A stretch of DNA of 64,000 nucleotides. Origin: an uncultured Actinomycetes bacterium (GTDB lineage Bacteria; Actinomycetota; Acidimicrobiia; Acidimicrobiales; RAAP-2). A program made the position numbers and the translations under genes. Each line of letters starts with the position of its first letter. Position 1 is the first letter of the stretch. The stretch covers positions 21,866 to 85,865 of the forward strand of contig CAIUMH010000134.1 of NCBI GenBank assembly GCA_903900235.1, given 5' to 3'. Under the pieces are notes generated by a model. It did no database searches. It was not told the DNA's origin and saw only the letters and a program-made list of their open reading frames with translations. Shown here in pieces: positions 1 to 11,255 of this stretch.

Positions 1-1151
1 CCGGGATACCCCACGCAGGTGGGATTCCAGGCCGCCACCGCCATGTCGAGCGTCCCGTCCACCGTCAGTACCGAGCCACCTCCCGGGCCAACCGCCGTCG
101 GTGTGCTCGTCAGGAACGGTCGGTTGGGCTGTCGGCATGGGCCAGACGGTCCGGTGCAGGTCGCCATGGCCTCGCTATAGCCGGCGGTGTTCCACGGCCC
201 GGCAGAGAACAGCAGCCGATACCGACCCTGGATCTGCACCATCTCAGGGTTCTCGATGGTTGCCTCCCAGGGCAAGGACGCTGAGTCCTGGGTGAGGAGC
301 AAGTGGGCCTTGCCGGTCAGGTGAAGGCCATCAGGGGTGAGCTGCTGAGCAAGCAGGACAGCGGCGAGCGGGCTCGAGCCATCGTTCGCCTTGTACGCCA
401 GCCAGGGAGTGCCGTCGACCGGGTCGACGAACACCGATGGGTCGACGAGCCCCATGGTCCGTCCGAAGCGACTCGGTGGTTCGCAGCGCAGCGGACCGGT
501 CGAGGTGGGCGGCGCGATGAACAGGGGAGGCGACGTCGGGTCCGTGGGCAACCTGATCGCCGTCGCCCGTCCGGCGTAGCGCTCATCGAGCACAGCCACG
601 CCGAGACAGTACCGCCCAGTACTGGCGCTGCGCCCGGCGAAGTAGAGCACCCATCGCCCATCGAGGAAGGCGGCGGCGGGAGCGAGTTGGGTCCCCGGGA
701 GGGTCCAGGAAGGGAGTCCTTGTCGGCCGTCGATCCCAAAGGCTGAGGATCCATAACGCAGACGGCAGGCCACCGAGCCGCCGGGGGTCGGGCACTGACC
801 CATGGGCCATGCGTGGTATCCGGAGGTCGCGTGGTCCGAGACGAGCACCTGAAGCGAGTTGCCGAGGGGCGTGCCCGTGCTGATGGCCAGGAAGGCCGCT
901 CCGGCCTTGATGATCGTGGGGTCTGGGGCGTCGCCAGTGCAGCTAGCAAGCCGCGAGCAGCGGTTCCAGGTCGGGCAGGACGGATCATCACGGGCCGGAT
1001 GGCCGCAGGGGTTGCCGTCGAAGGCGGGTGTGGCGAGCGGACCGGCGGTGACGGTCGCCCGAGGAGCGGGTGCGCTCGAAGCCGTCACCATCGGCGCCAT
1101 GAGGACGGCGAGACAGAGGACGGCGAGCGCGAGACCGAGACGAGCACCCAT
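1..1151 (-). CDS. Secreted glycoside hydrolase family 43-like protein (3' end beyond window)
   Basis: Absent from the ORF track because it has no stop in the window. Reverse-strand translation from ATG at 1151: MGARLGLALAVLCLAVLMAPMVTASSAPAP... (signal peptide-like), then GH43 five-bladed propeller motifs: APDPTIIKAGAAFLAIST, LAPAAAFLDGRWVLYFAG, LVDPSVFVDPVDGTPWLAYK, ATIENPEMVQIQGRYRLLFSAG. Confidence 0.8.
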   Translation of the reverse strand, partial: MGARLGLALAVLCLAVLMAPMVTASSAPAPRATVTAGPLATPAFDGNPCGHPARDDPSCPTWNRCSRLASCTGDAPDPTIIKAGAAFLAISTGTPLGNSLQVLVSDHATSGYHAWPMGQCPTPGGSVACRLRYGSSAFGIDGRQGLPSWTLPGTQLAPAAAFLDGRWVLYFAGRSASTGRYCLGVAVLDERYAGRATAIRLPTDPTSPPLFIAPPTSTGPLRCEPPSRFGRTMGLVDPSVFVDPVDGTPWLAYKANDGSSPLAAVLLAQQLTPDGLHLTGKAHLLLTQDSASLPWEATIENPEMVQIQGRYRLLFSAGPWNTAGYSEAMATCTGPSGPCRQPNRPFLTSTPTAVGPGGGSVLTVDGTLDMAVAAWNPTCVGYP

Positions 1152-1194
1152 GACGCAAGAGTCTCTCAGATCTTCGTTCGGGCGAACGGTCAGA

Positions 1195-1701
1195 TCACCG
1201 GGCGAGCAGCTCGGCATTGACGGCGTTGAGTTCGACGACCCATGCCATCTCGGCGAACGGCGTGCAGTGTTCCGCCGAGAGCTCCTCGACCGCCCACTCC
1301 GGGATAGGTCGGCCATTGGTCAGCGCTCGCTGCGCCGCGAATCGCGCCTCGAGCACGTTCACCCTCACCCCTGCGGCATCGATGCGGAGCGCCTCAGGGG
1401 TTCGCTCCACCAGGTGAGCAGCCTCTTCGAGGCCGCGACGGATCTGCCAGGTCATGGTGGCCAGGCGGCGGCCCAGGCGGCTCTCGGCGGCCGTCGGCCA
1501 CAGCGCCGGCGCCAACTCGTCGACGGCCAGCCGCTTCTCGGCAGCGGTGCAGAGCCAGAGCAGTGCGCAGGTGGCATGGCGGGTGGCGAGACGGACCGGA
1601 CGGTCGCAGACCATCAGCGTCCCCTTACCGCGAGTCGAGACCTCGAGGAGCACCTCGGGCGCTGGAAGGGAATGGTCGGACATGGCCGGAAATGCTCGCA
1701 C
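1195..1701 (-). CDS. Short SARP/OmpR-like winged-helix DNA-binding protein
   Basis: LLWLCTAAEKRLAVDELAPALWPTAAESRLGRRLATMTWQIRRGLEEAAHLVERTPEALRIDAAGVRVNVLEARF resembles the winged-helix domain of SARP regulators without the usual downstream domains. Confidence 0.55.
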   Translation of the reverse strand: MRAFPAMSDHSLPAPEVLLEVSTRGKGTLMVCDRPVRLATRHATCALLWLCTAAEKRLAVDELAPALWPTAAESRLGRRLATMTWQIRRGLEEAAHLVERTPEALRIDAAGVRVNVLEARFAAQRALTNGRPIPEWAVEELSAEHCTPFAEMAWVVELNAVNAELLAR

Positions 1702-1722
1702 GCTGCTGTGACGGCGGTCGGG

Positions 1723-2001
1723 CTAGTCCGACTCCTCCTCGATGAGCTCAGGACCAGGTGACCTGCCCGTCTTGTCGTCGGTGTAGTCGTCGAGCGGGAT
1801 CGGCGGAGTCATCCAGCTCTCGGAACCCTTGCCCTGGATGCCCTCTCCTTCGCGCACCAGGACCGGGCCGATGGAATTGCCCACGAACCGCAGGACCCAG
1901 GCATTGCGGCCGTTGGACCAGCGCAGGAAGGGCCGCAATAACGTAACGGTGGAGTGCTTCACGACAACGCGTTGACGAGGTGTCCTGTTACGTTTTGCCA
2001 T
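1723..2001 (-). CDS. Small conserved hypothetical protein
   Basis: ORF MAKRNRTPRQRVVVKHSTVTLLRPFLRWSNGRNAWVLRFVGNSIGPVLV..., basic N-terminus, acidic C-terminus; internal Met start preferred over 2016. Confidence 0.5.
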   Translation of the reverse strand: MAKRNRTPRQRVVVKHSTVTLLRPFLRWSNGRNAWVLRFVGNSIGPVLVREGEGIQGKGSESWMTPPIPLDDYTDDKTGRSPGPELIEEESD

Positions 2002-2145
2002 GCTCACCCCCACCACATTCGCGTGTCACAACACTTCACCTTTCGAAAGAGTAGTGCCAGCCGGTAGAGAGCGGTCAGAACGCCGTCTTGCATCGGACAG
2101 GCGTTTGATGCTGACCTAACGTTCGGGGACTGTTCGAGGAGAGAC

Positions 2146-3330
2146 ATGGACGATCTGGGCTACAAGCCGTTCGATGCTGACAACCACTACTACGAGGCGC
2201 TCGACGCCTTCACCCGACATCTCGACCCCGCGCTGGGCTCGCGCTGCGTGCAGTGGTGCGAGATCGATGGTCGCCGCTACCACGTCGTGGGTGGCAAGGT
2301 CAGCCGGGCCGTCACCAACCCGACCTTCAACCCCACCGCCCCTCCCGGCGCCATGCACGACTACTTCCGAGGCAACCCTGATGGTCGCAACCCGCTCGAG
2401 TTCCTGACCGTGCGCGAGGAGATCCGACCGGCCTATCGCGATCGGGCGGCGAGGGTGGCCACCATCGCCGAGCACGGCCTGAGTGCGGTGTGGTTGTTCC
2501 CCACCTTGGCCATGCTCTACGAAGAGCTCCTGCGTGAGGATCCCTATGCCGTCTGCGCCACCTTCTCGGCCTTCAACCGCTGGCTCGACGAAGACTGGGG
2601 CTTTGACCGAGGAGACGACCGGATCTTTGCCGCTCCGTATCTCTCCCTGGCCGACGTGGACTGGGCGGTGGCTGAGCTTGAGTGGGCACTCGACCGAGGC
2701 GCCCGGATGATCGTGATGCGCGCCGCCGCCCCCACCACGGTGACCGGCCGGCGATCGCCCTTCGATGAGTCATTCGACCCATTCTGGGCGCGGGTCAACG
2801 AGGCAGGAATCACGGTGGTGATCCACGCCGGCGACAGCGGCTGGGCCACCAACGGCTATGCCGACGAGGGATTCGGAGCCACATTCTCGGGGGGCTGGAA
2901 GCCGTCCATCAAGTCCTTCGGGATCGAGCGGGCGGCTGGAGACTTCGTCATCACCAGCATCTTCGAGAAGCTCTTCGACCGGCATCCGAACGTCCGCATG
3001 GCCTCGATCGAGAACGGGTCCACCTTCCTTCCCGATGTCTTCGCCAAGCTTCGCTCGACCCACAACAAGATGCCGGGCTACTTCACCGAGGATCCCACGC
3101 TCACCCTGCAGCGGAATTGGTGGATCAACCCGTTCTGGGAGGACGATGTCAATGAGGTGGTCGACCTGATGGGGCCTGAGCGCGTCCTGTTCGGCTCCGA
3201 CTGGCCACACATCGAAGGTATGCCCGAGCCCCTCGACTATGTCCCTGAGTTGGCCAAGCTGAGCGACGCCGATCGCCGCCGGGTCCTGCTCGACAACGTC
3301 ACCGAGCTCACCGCCCCACGACCCGCATGA
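2146..3330 (+). CDS. Amidohydrolase family (amidohydrolase_2) metal-dependent hydrolase
   Basis: N-terminal FDADNHYYE, VVIHAGDSGW, ILFGSDWPH-like VLFGSDWPHIEGMPEP. Confidence 0.85.
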   Translation: MDDLGYKPFDADNHYYEALDAFTRHLDPALGSRCVQWCEIDGRRYHVVGGKVSRAVTNPTFNPTAPPGAMHDYFRGNPDGRNPLEFLTVREEIRPAYRDRAARVATIAEHGLSAVWLFPTLAMLYEELLREDPYAVCATFSAFNRWLDEDWGFDRGDDRIFAAPYLSLADVDWAVAELEWALDRGARMIVMRAAAPTTVTGRRSPFDESFDPFWARVNEAGITVVIHAGDSGWATNGYADEGFGATFSGGWKPSIKSFGIERAAGDFVITSIFEKLFDRHPNVRMASIENGSTFLPDVFAKLRSTHNKMPGYFTEDPTLTLQRNWWINPFWEDDVNEVVDLMGPERVLFGSDWPHIEGMPEPLDYVPELAKLSDADRRRVLLDNVTELTAPRPA

Positions 3331-4427
3331 CCAGCGACGCCTCCGCTCCCGCCGGCGTGACCGGCGGGTACCTGAACGGCGAGTGGCCCGACGCCGACTG
3401 GTCGACCGCAGCATCACCGGTGGACCTGTCCGTGCTGCTCGACGCGGCAGTCGACGACGATGGCCCGCTCGCCACCACCCACTCGGTGGTGGTCGTCCAC
3501 CGGGGCCGAATCGTGGCCGAGCGGTACCACGGCACCCTCGGGTCCTTCGTCTCCGAGCCGACTCCCGTGACCTCCGAGGTGCCCTTGCTCAGCTGGTCGA
3601 TGGCCAAGACGATGCTCTGCGTCGTGGTCGGCATGCTGGTCGACGAAGGTCGCCTCGACCTCGATGCCCCCGCCGCCGTTCCCGAGTGGTCCGGCCCGGG
3701 CGATCCTCGCAGGGCCATCACCCTGCGGCACCTGCTCGCCATGCGTGACGGGCTCGCCTTCGCCGAGGACTATGAGGACTCCGGGGCCAGCGACGTCATC
3801 GACATGCTCTTCGGATCCGGCAAGGACGACATGGCCCACTTTGCCGCCGACCGGCCTCTGGCCGCCGAACCCGGCACCCGCTACAACTACTCCTCGGGGA
3901 CGACGAACATCATCTCTCGGCTCGTCGGCGACCATCTCGGCGGCCCGGACGCCATGGCCCGCTTCCTCGCCGAGCGGCTCTTCGGCCCGCTCGCCATGAC
4001 GACGGCGACGCCCACCTTCGACGCGGCGGGGACCTTCGTGGCCTCGTCCTATGTCAACGCCACTGCCCGGGACTTCGCCCGATTCGGCCTGATGCTCTGT
4101 CGGGGCGGTCTTGCTGGGTCACAGCGCCTGGTCAGCGAATCCTGGATCGATGGGCTCCGAGTGCCGATCTCGCTCGATCCCGACGACGGCCGCTGGTACT
4201 CGCTCCAGACCTGGGTGGCCGGCGACCACCTCGGCACCTTCTGGTGCAATGGCTTCGAAGGTCAGCGCATCGTGGCGGTCCCGCCACTTGACCTTGTGAT
4301 CGTGCGCACCGGGGCCACCTCGTCCGACCACGCCGCCGAGCTCGACGACTGGTGCCGAGAGATCATCGAGGCCTTCGAAGCGGTCGAGCTCAGCGCAACC
4401 GCCACTCGAGGCGAGTCCCCGAACTGA
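3327..4427 (+). CDS. Serine hydrolase, beta-lactamase class C family
   Basis: SWSMAKTMLCVVVGMLVDEGRLDLD (SxxK), YNYSSGTTNIISRL (YxN); ATGA overlap with the upstream gene. Confidence 0.85.
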   Translation: MTSDASAPAGVTGGYLNGEWPDADWSTAASPVDLSVLLDAAVDDDGPLATTHSVVVVHRGRIVAERYHGTLGSFVSEPTPVTSEVPLLSWSMAKTMLCVVVGMLVDEGRLDLDAPAAVPEWSGPGDPRRAITLRHLLAMRDGLAFAEDYEDSGASDVIDMLFGSGKDDMAHFAADRPLAAEPGTRYNYSSGTTNIISRLVGDHLGGPDAMARFLAERLFGPLAMTTATPTFDAAGTFVASSYVNATARDFARFGLMLCRGGLAGSQRLVSESWIDGLRVPISLDPDDGRWYSLQTWVAGDHLGTFWCNGFEGQRIVAVPPLDLVIVRTGATSSDHAAELDDWCREIIEAFEAVELSATATRGESPN

Positions 4428-5205
4428 ATCGCTCCTGGCCGGCAGCCAGGCTCTGCTTGTCGGTGCCGAGTGCCGTCATCAGGTAGGCCTGGTCGAGCGC
4501 CTGGCGTCGGGAGAGCTCTCTGGCCATCCAGAGGCTTCGCAGCGTGCCCTGGGTGACCAGGGCGGGTGACGCAGCGATGGTCCGAGCGATCCACATCGCC
4601 GCCTCGAGCAGATCTTCTGGTGCAGTCACCTCGGACACCAGTCCCGACGCCATGGCTCGGGCCGCACTCAGCCGCTCCGAGGCGCCCATCAACGACATGC
4701 GCACGAGGTCGCCGAAGTCCATCTTCCCCACCAGTTGCATGGGCTCAAAGGCGGCGGTCATGCCGTAGGTGACGTGCGGGTCGAAGAAGGTGGCGGTGTC
4801 GGCGGCCACGATGACATCGGCCTCGCCGAGCAGGTAGAACGCTCCCCCGCAGGCGATCCCATTGACCGCGCAGACCACCGGCTTCCAGAGCTCGTTGGCC
4901 TTCGGGCACATCGCCTTGCCGGGGTCGTCGAACATGAAGGGCGTGATGTAGCCGTCAAGGCCGTCGGATTCGGTGTCGATGTCCCCCATGGCCTCGGTCC
5001 GGTCGATCCCGGTGCAAAAGGCCCGGTCGCCGGCGCCAGTGACCAGGATGCAGCGCACCTCGTCGTCCTCGCGCAAGGTAGCCCAGAGGCTGGTGAGCTC
5101 AGAACGCATGGTGGCGTTGAACGAGTTCATCACCTCGGGTCGGTTGAGGGTGACGACGGCGACACCGTCAGCGATGTCGACGAGCAGGGTCTCGTAGGTG
5201 GGCAT
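4390..5205 (-). CDS. Enoyl-CoA hydratase/isomerase family protein
   Basis: VAVVTLNRPEVMNSFNATMRSEL, AFCTGIDR, VVCAVNGIACGGAFYLLGEADVIVAAD; start set at MPTYETLLVDIADG. Confidence 0.85.
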   Translation of the reverse strand: MPTYETLLVDIADGVAVVTLNRPEVMNSFNATMRSELTSLWATLREDDEVRCILVTGAGDRAFCTGIDRTEAMGDIDTESDGLDGYITPFMFDDPGKAMCPKANELWKPVVCAVNGIACGGAFYLLGEADVIVAADTATFFDPHVTYGMTAAFEPMQLVGKMDFGDLVRMSLMGASERLSAARAMASGLVSEVTAPEDLLEAAMWIARTIAASPALVTQGTLRSLWMARELSRRQALDQAYLMTALGTDKQSLAAGQERFSSGTRLEWRLR

Positions 5206-5248
5206 GGCCGACAGCCTAGGACTCGCCGATACGACGAGCCGGGTTGGC

Positions 5249-5821
5249 TCAGGCCTCAGCGCCACCCTCGTAGTCGAATCCCAGGTCCGGCGCGCTGAGC
5301 ACCGCCCGGAAGGCCCAGCCCTCGGCGGCCGCTAGGCGCTCGGCCGAACCGCCTCGGTCGACGATGGCGGTGAGGAGAACCACTTTGGCGCCGAACTCCT
5401 CGACCGCTCGGGCTGCCTCGAGCAGCGAGGTCCCTCGCGACACGGTGTCCTCAGTGATCACCACCCGGTCACCCGGCTCGAGCGCTCCAGCGATGCGGCC
5501 TCCGGCCCCATGGTCCTTGACCTCCTTGCGGACGCTGAAGATCTTGAGATTGCGGCCCTTGGTGGCGGCGATGCCACCGGTCACGAAGGCCACCGGATCT
5601 GCCCCCATGGTCAGGCCACCAATGGCGGTGGCGTCGTCGGGGATCAGCTCGAGAAGCGCCTCGGCGACGAGCACCATGGCCTCGGGCCGACAGACCGTCT
5701 GCTTCGAGTCGATGAACCAGCTCGAACGCTTGCCGGACTTGAGGACGAAGTCTCCGGTCTTCACGGAGTGCTCACGCAGGTGGGCGGCCAATGCCGCCCT
5801 GGTCGGATCAAGGTCGCTCAC
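5249..5821 (-). CDS. pyrE: Orotate phosphoribosyltransferase
   Basis: GTG start VSDLDPTRAALAAHLREHSVKTGDFVLKSGKRSSWFIDSKQTVCRPEAM..., PRPP motif VVITEDTVSRGTSLLEA; GTGA overlap with purM. Confidence 0.9.
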   Translation of the reverse strand: MSDLDPTRAALAAHLREHSVKTGDFVLKSGKRSSWFIDSKQTVCRPEAMVLVAEALLELIPDDATAIGGLTMGADPVAFVTGGIAATKGRNLKIFSVRKEVKDHGAGGRIAGALEPGDRVVITEDTVSRGTSLLEAARAVEEFGAKVVLLTAIVDRGGSAERLAAAEGWAFRAVLSAPDLGFDYEGGAEA

Positions 5822-6864
5822 AAGATCACCTTTCCACTTCCCGGAACGGTCGTCCCGATGATGGCTGCCGTCACGCCCGAGGAGGCGAGGCCGGAGAGGA
5901 CGTCGTGGGCTCGATCGGCCGCCACGGCCAGGATCATGCCGATGCCCATGTTGAACACCCGGTCCATCTCCTCGGGAGCCACCGCTCCGAGGCGAGCGAT
6001 CTCGCTGAAGATCTCCGGCACCGCGAGGGTCGAGCGATCCACCGTCGCGTCGAGATGCTCGGGAAGCACCCGGTTGAGGTTGCCGGGGATGCCACCTCCG
6101 GTGATGTGGGCGATGGCGTGGACGGCACCCGGGCAAGCCTCGAGCACATCGAGGATGGCGGGCGAGTAGATCACCGAGGGACGGAGCAGCTCGTCGGCCA
6201 CCGTGACCTCGGCTCCCTCCCAGGCGGGGTCGTCGAGGGAGCGACCGGCCCGCTCAAGCAGCACGTGACGCGCCAACGAGTAGCCATTGGACCGCAGGCC
6301 CGGCGAAGCGAGGCCGATGAGGATGTCGCCAAGCTCCACGCGCCCCGAGCCCAGCTCTGTGCCTCGCTCGAGGACACCCACGGCAAATCCGGCGATGTCG
6401 AGATGATCAGCACCCATGACGCCGCCGTGCTCCGCAGTCTCTCCACCGAGCAGGGCGCAGCGGGCCTGGCGGCAGCCCTCCGCCACGCCACCGACGACCT
6501 CGGCGATCCGGTCAGGGTCGACAGCCCCCACGGCCACGTAGTCGAGCAGGAACAGGGGCTCGGCGCCGATGCAGACCAGGTCGTCGACGCACATGGCCAC
6601 GAGGTCGATCCCCACCGTGTCGAAGCGGTCGGCGAGACGGGCGACCTCGAGCTTGGTGCCCACACCGTCGGTGGACGAGACGAGCACGGGGTTAGGGGTG
6701 CGGCTGGTGTCGAGGGCGAACATGCCACCGAAGCCGCCGATGCCACCGAGGACCTCAGGACGAGAAGTGGAGGCGACAACATCCTTGATGGCCTCGACAG
6801 CGGCGTCGCCTGCGGCGATGTCTACGCCGGCGGCGGCATAGGTAGCACTCGACTGTTCGGACAT
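5818..6864 (-). CDS. purM: Phosphoribosylformylglycinamidine cyclo-ligase (AIR synthetase)
   Basis: YAAAGVDIAAGDAAVEAIK, VLVSSTDGVGTKLEVA, HITGGGIPGNLNRVLP. Confidence 0.95.
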   Translation of the reverse strand: MSEQSSATYAAAGVDIAAGDAAVEAIKDVVASTSRPEVLGGIGGFGGMFALDTSRTPNPVLVSSTDGVGTKLEVARLADRFDTVGIDLVAMCVDDLVCIGAEPLFLLDYVAVGAVDPDRIAEVVGGVAEGCRQARCALLGGETAEHGGVMGADHLDIAGFAVGVLERGTELGSGRVELGDILIGLASPGLRSNGYSLARHVLLERAGRSLDDPAWEGAEVTVADELLRPSVIYSPAILDVLEACPGAVHAIAHITGGGIPGNLNRVLPEHLDATVDRSTLAVPEIFSEIARLGAVAPEEMDRVFNMGIGMILAVAADRAHDVLSGLASSGVTAAIIGTTVPGSGKVIL

Positions 6865-6866
6865 GG

Positions 6867-8336
<1,470 letters not shown>

Positions 8337-8431
8337 CCGATCGCCTCCGGGTGCACCGGTGGCGCCAGCCGGACGGCAGCGAAGGTGGGGCGCATCAGGA
8401 CCCCATCGTACTCATCGCGAGACCGGGTGAC

Positions 8432-9670
8432 TCAACCGGCCTCGGCGTCCGACGCGCTCGAGCGTCGCAGGCTGAGGGACTTGAGCCGCAGCGCGTTGCG
8501 CTCCACCACCCACCAAGAGGCCAGGGCGAAGGGGACGGTCAGGAGCAGGGTCAGCACGAGGACCACGGGGCGCGGCCAGTGCTGGTCGAGGAGGGCGATG
8601 ACGAACAACTGCACGGGGAAGCCATAGAGGTAGACCCCATAGGAGTAGTCGTGGACGGTGCCGACCCGACGGAAGGGCAGGTGAGCTCCCAGCCACAGCA
8701 CCGGGTAGACCAGCGCCGGGATGAAGACTTGGGTGATCGTGATGCACAGGGCGAGGCGGTCGGTCGAGGGCGTCAGCCACAGCGAGCCATAGGCCACGGC
8801 CGAGCAGCCGATCGCCAGCCAGCCCGAGTCGGGCACCGAATCGCGGTAGAGGTAGAGCAGCGTTCCGACGAGGAACACCGCCAGGAACTTCAGGATGTTC
8901 ATCGGCACCCAGTTGTAGAACACGTTGAAGTGGCTGTTCCACCCCGGGACGAGGGCAATGGCCCCGATCGCCACGAAGATTCCTCCCGTCAGCACCACCA
9001 CCGAGAGTCGGCGTCTGAGCAGTCCGACCAGAGCCAAGCCGGCCAGCACCAGGTAGCAGATGAACTCGTAGTAGAGGGTCCACAGCGAACCGTTGTGCAT
9101 GGTGCCCGAGATCCAGATTTGGCGCATCTCGAGCCACCAGTTGCTGAGCACGTAATTCACCGGCGACGTCGTGGGGAGAAAGATGTGCCTCGTCGGGGAG
9201 AAGTAGTGGCCGAGGCCGGCGTGGGGGGTCCCGCGGTGGATGACAAGCCACACGATGGGCCCGAAAAAGAAAGCGGTCATCAGTAGCGCCACCCAGAAGC
9301 CGGGGAAGATCCGGAGCGCTCGCATCCAGAGGAACCGCAGGGTCCCGTGGGTCTCGGCGCTGCGAGCGATCAAGTAGCCGGAGATCCCGAAGAAGCCGAA
9401 TACCGCCACCGACCCGAGTTCCCCATTGTGGAAGATGGCAATCTGTGCGCGGCTCAGGTCGTATACGTGGCTCACAATGACGGAGATGGCCAGCACTAGG
9501 CGCATGAAGTTCAGGCTGTTGTCCTTGAGGGACAATGCCTCTCCGAGGCTGCGATACGGGGAGCCTCGTCGAACGATGGCCCGACGATAGCCAATGCCTG
9601 ACCTCTCCACAAGGTGGACGCTCACCCCGTGGGATTTCAAAATTCTACCTCCTCGCCTTGTCTCGACCAA
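8432..9670 (-). CDS. Acyltransferase 3 family membrane protein (start uncertain)
   Basis: NFMRLVLAISVIVSHVYDLS, GFFGISGYLIARS, multiple TM segments, DYSYGVYLYGFPVQLFVI. Confidence 0.8.
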   Translation of the reverse strand: MVETRRGGRILKSHGVSVHLVERSGIGYRRAIVRRGSPYRSLGEALSLKDNSLNFMRLVLAISVIVSHVYDLSRAQIAIFHNGELGSVAVFGFFGISGYLIARSAETHGTLRFLWMRALRIFPGFWVALLMTAFFFGPIVWLVIHRGTPHAGLGHYFSPTRHIFLPTTSPVNYVLSNWWLEMRQIWISGTMHNGSLWTLYYEFICYLVLAGLALVGLLRRRLSVVVLTGGIFVAIGAIALVPGWNSHFNVFYNWVPMNILKFLAVFLVGTLLYLYRDSVPDSGWLAIGCSAVAYGSLWLTPSTDRLALCITITQVFIPALVYPVLWLGAHLPFRRVGTVHDYSYGVYLYGFPVQLFVIALLDQHWPRPVVLVLTLLLTVPFALASWWVVERNALRLKSLSLRRSSASDAEAG

Positions 9671-9729
9671 GACTCGGCGGTATGTTCGAGAATCGAACGG
9701 ATCGTCATCCGGTCCGAGGGGGGCCCACT

Positions 9730-11187
9730 ATGACAGAAGGTACGGCAGCGAGGTCACAGGAAAACGTCGGCGTCGTGGTGGTGGCCTATAACGCCGCATC
9801 GACGCTCACCCAGGTCCTCGACCGCCTCCCCGAGTCCTTCCGGTCGCGCGTGGCGGACATCATCGTCTGCGACGACGCCAGCTCCGACACGACCTACGAG
9901 ATCGGTCTCCAGTACAAGGAAACCAGCGACCTTCCTCTCACGGTCATCCGTCGGCCCCAGAACCTTGGCTATGGCGGCAATCAGAAGGCGGCCTATGCCT
10001 GGGCTATCGAGCGCGGCCTCGACATCGTGGTGCTCCTCCACGGCGATGGCCAGTATGCGCCCGAGGTCATCGAGGACATCGTGCGCCCCTTCGCCGAGAC
10101 CGACGCCGACGCCGTCTTTGGTTCGCGCATGTTGCGCAAAGGTGGCGCCCGTTCCGGCGGCATGCCGATGTACAAGTTCGTCGGCAACAAGATCCTCAGT
10201 ACCTTCTCCAATGCGGTCACCGGTCTCGATCTCTCCGAGTGGCACAGCGGCTACCGGGCGTATCGCACCAGCGCTCTGGCCGAGATCCCACTGTCGGTGA
10301 ACTCCGACGGCTTCGACTTCGACACCGAGATCATCCTCCAGTTGCTCGAAGCCGGAAAGAAGATCGTCGAGGTGCCAATCCCCACCTACTACGGCGACGA
10401 GATCTGCTACGTCGACGGCATGGGCTACGCCAAGGACGTCGTCATCGACGTCCTGCGCTACCGCTCCCACAAGATGGGCTTCGGCTCCGGCGAGCTGGCC
10501 TTCGCCGAGGAGGGCTACGACCTCAAGCTGTCCTCGTCCGCCGACTCGTCCCACCAGCAGCTGCTGACCTGGCTCGACGAGGGCGGCCCCAAGCGAATCC
10601 TCGACCTCGGGTGCTCGCACGGACAGTTCGGCGAACTGCTCCGGCTCCAAGGCCACACCGTGATCGGCGTCGACATGGAGAAGCTCGATGGCGTCTCCGA
10701 GCGCCTCGACGGGTTCGTGGAGGCCAACCTCAACGACGGGCTGCCGGCCGAGGTGGGCAGTGACTTCGACGTGGTCATCGGCGCCGACGTCTTCGAGCAC
10801 CTCGCCGAGCCACTCAACCTGCTCGTCGACGTCCAGCGCGTCCTGAGCCCTCGAGGTGTCATCCTCGTGTCGATCCCCAACGTCGCTCACTGGTACGCAC
10901 GAGGCAAGGTGCTCGCCGGATCCTTCGACTACGAGCGACGCGGCATCTTCGACTCAGGTCACCTTCGCTTCTTCACCCGCAAGAGCTTCGAGCGCCTGGC
11001 CAACAAGGCCGGGCTGCGCGTGCGGCGTCAGGTCGGAGTCGGCCTGCCCATCGCCGTGATCGACCGCGGTGGCCCATCGCCGAGCCGATCCATGCGGACC
11101 CTCGGGACCCTCGACCGGACCGGACTCAAGTTGGCTCCCGGCCTCTTCTCGTATCAGCTGCTCTTCGAACTCGAGCCCGTCGAGTAG
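9730..11187 (+). CDS. Bifunctional GT2 glycosyltransferase / SAM-dependent methyltransferase fusion
   Basis: N-terminal VGVVVVAYNAASTLTQVLDRLP...IIVCDDASSDTT...HGDGQYAPEVI (GT2, DPM1-like); C-terminal RILDLGCSHGQFGELLRLQGHTVIGVDM...FDVVIGADVFEHLAEP (class I methyltransferase). Start at MTEGTAARS. Confidence 0.85.
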   Translation: MTEGTAARSQENVGVVVVAYNAASTLTQVLDRLPESFRSRVADIIVCDDASSDTTYEIGLQYKETSDLPLTVIRRPQNLGYGGNQKAAYAWAIERGLDIVVLLHGDGQYAPEVIEDIVRPFAETDADAVFGSRMLRKGGARSGGMPMYKFVGNKILSTFSNAVTGLDLSEWHSGYRAYRTSALAEIPLSVNSDGFDFDTEIILQLLEAGKKIVEVPIPTYYGDEICYVDGMGYAKDVVIDVLRYRSHKMGFGSGELAFAEEGYDLKLSSSADSSHQQLLTWLDEGGPKRILDLGCSHGQFGELLRLQGHTVIGVDMEKLDGVSERLDGFVEANLNDGLPAEVGSDFDVVIGADVFEHLAEPLNLLVDVQRVLSPRGVILVSIPNVAHWYARGKVLAGSFDYERRGIFDSGHLRFFTRKSFERLANKAGLRVRRQVGVGLPIAVIDRGGPSPSRSMRTLGTLDRTGLKLAPGLFSYQLLFELEPVE

Positions 11188-11255
11188 TCCACGAGACCCG
11201 CACGAGCCAGGAATAGTATCGACAGAGTGCTCCGGCCAAGGAGCACACGGAGGAG

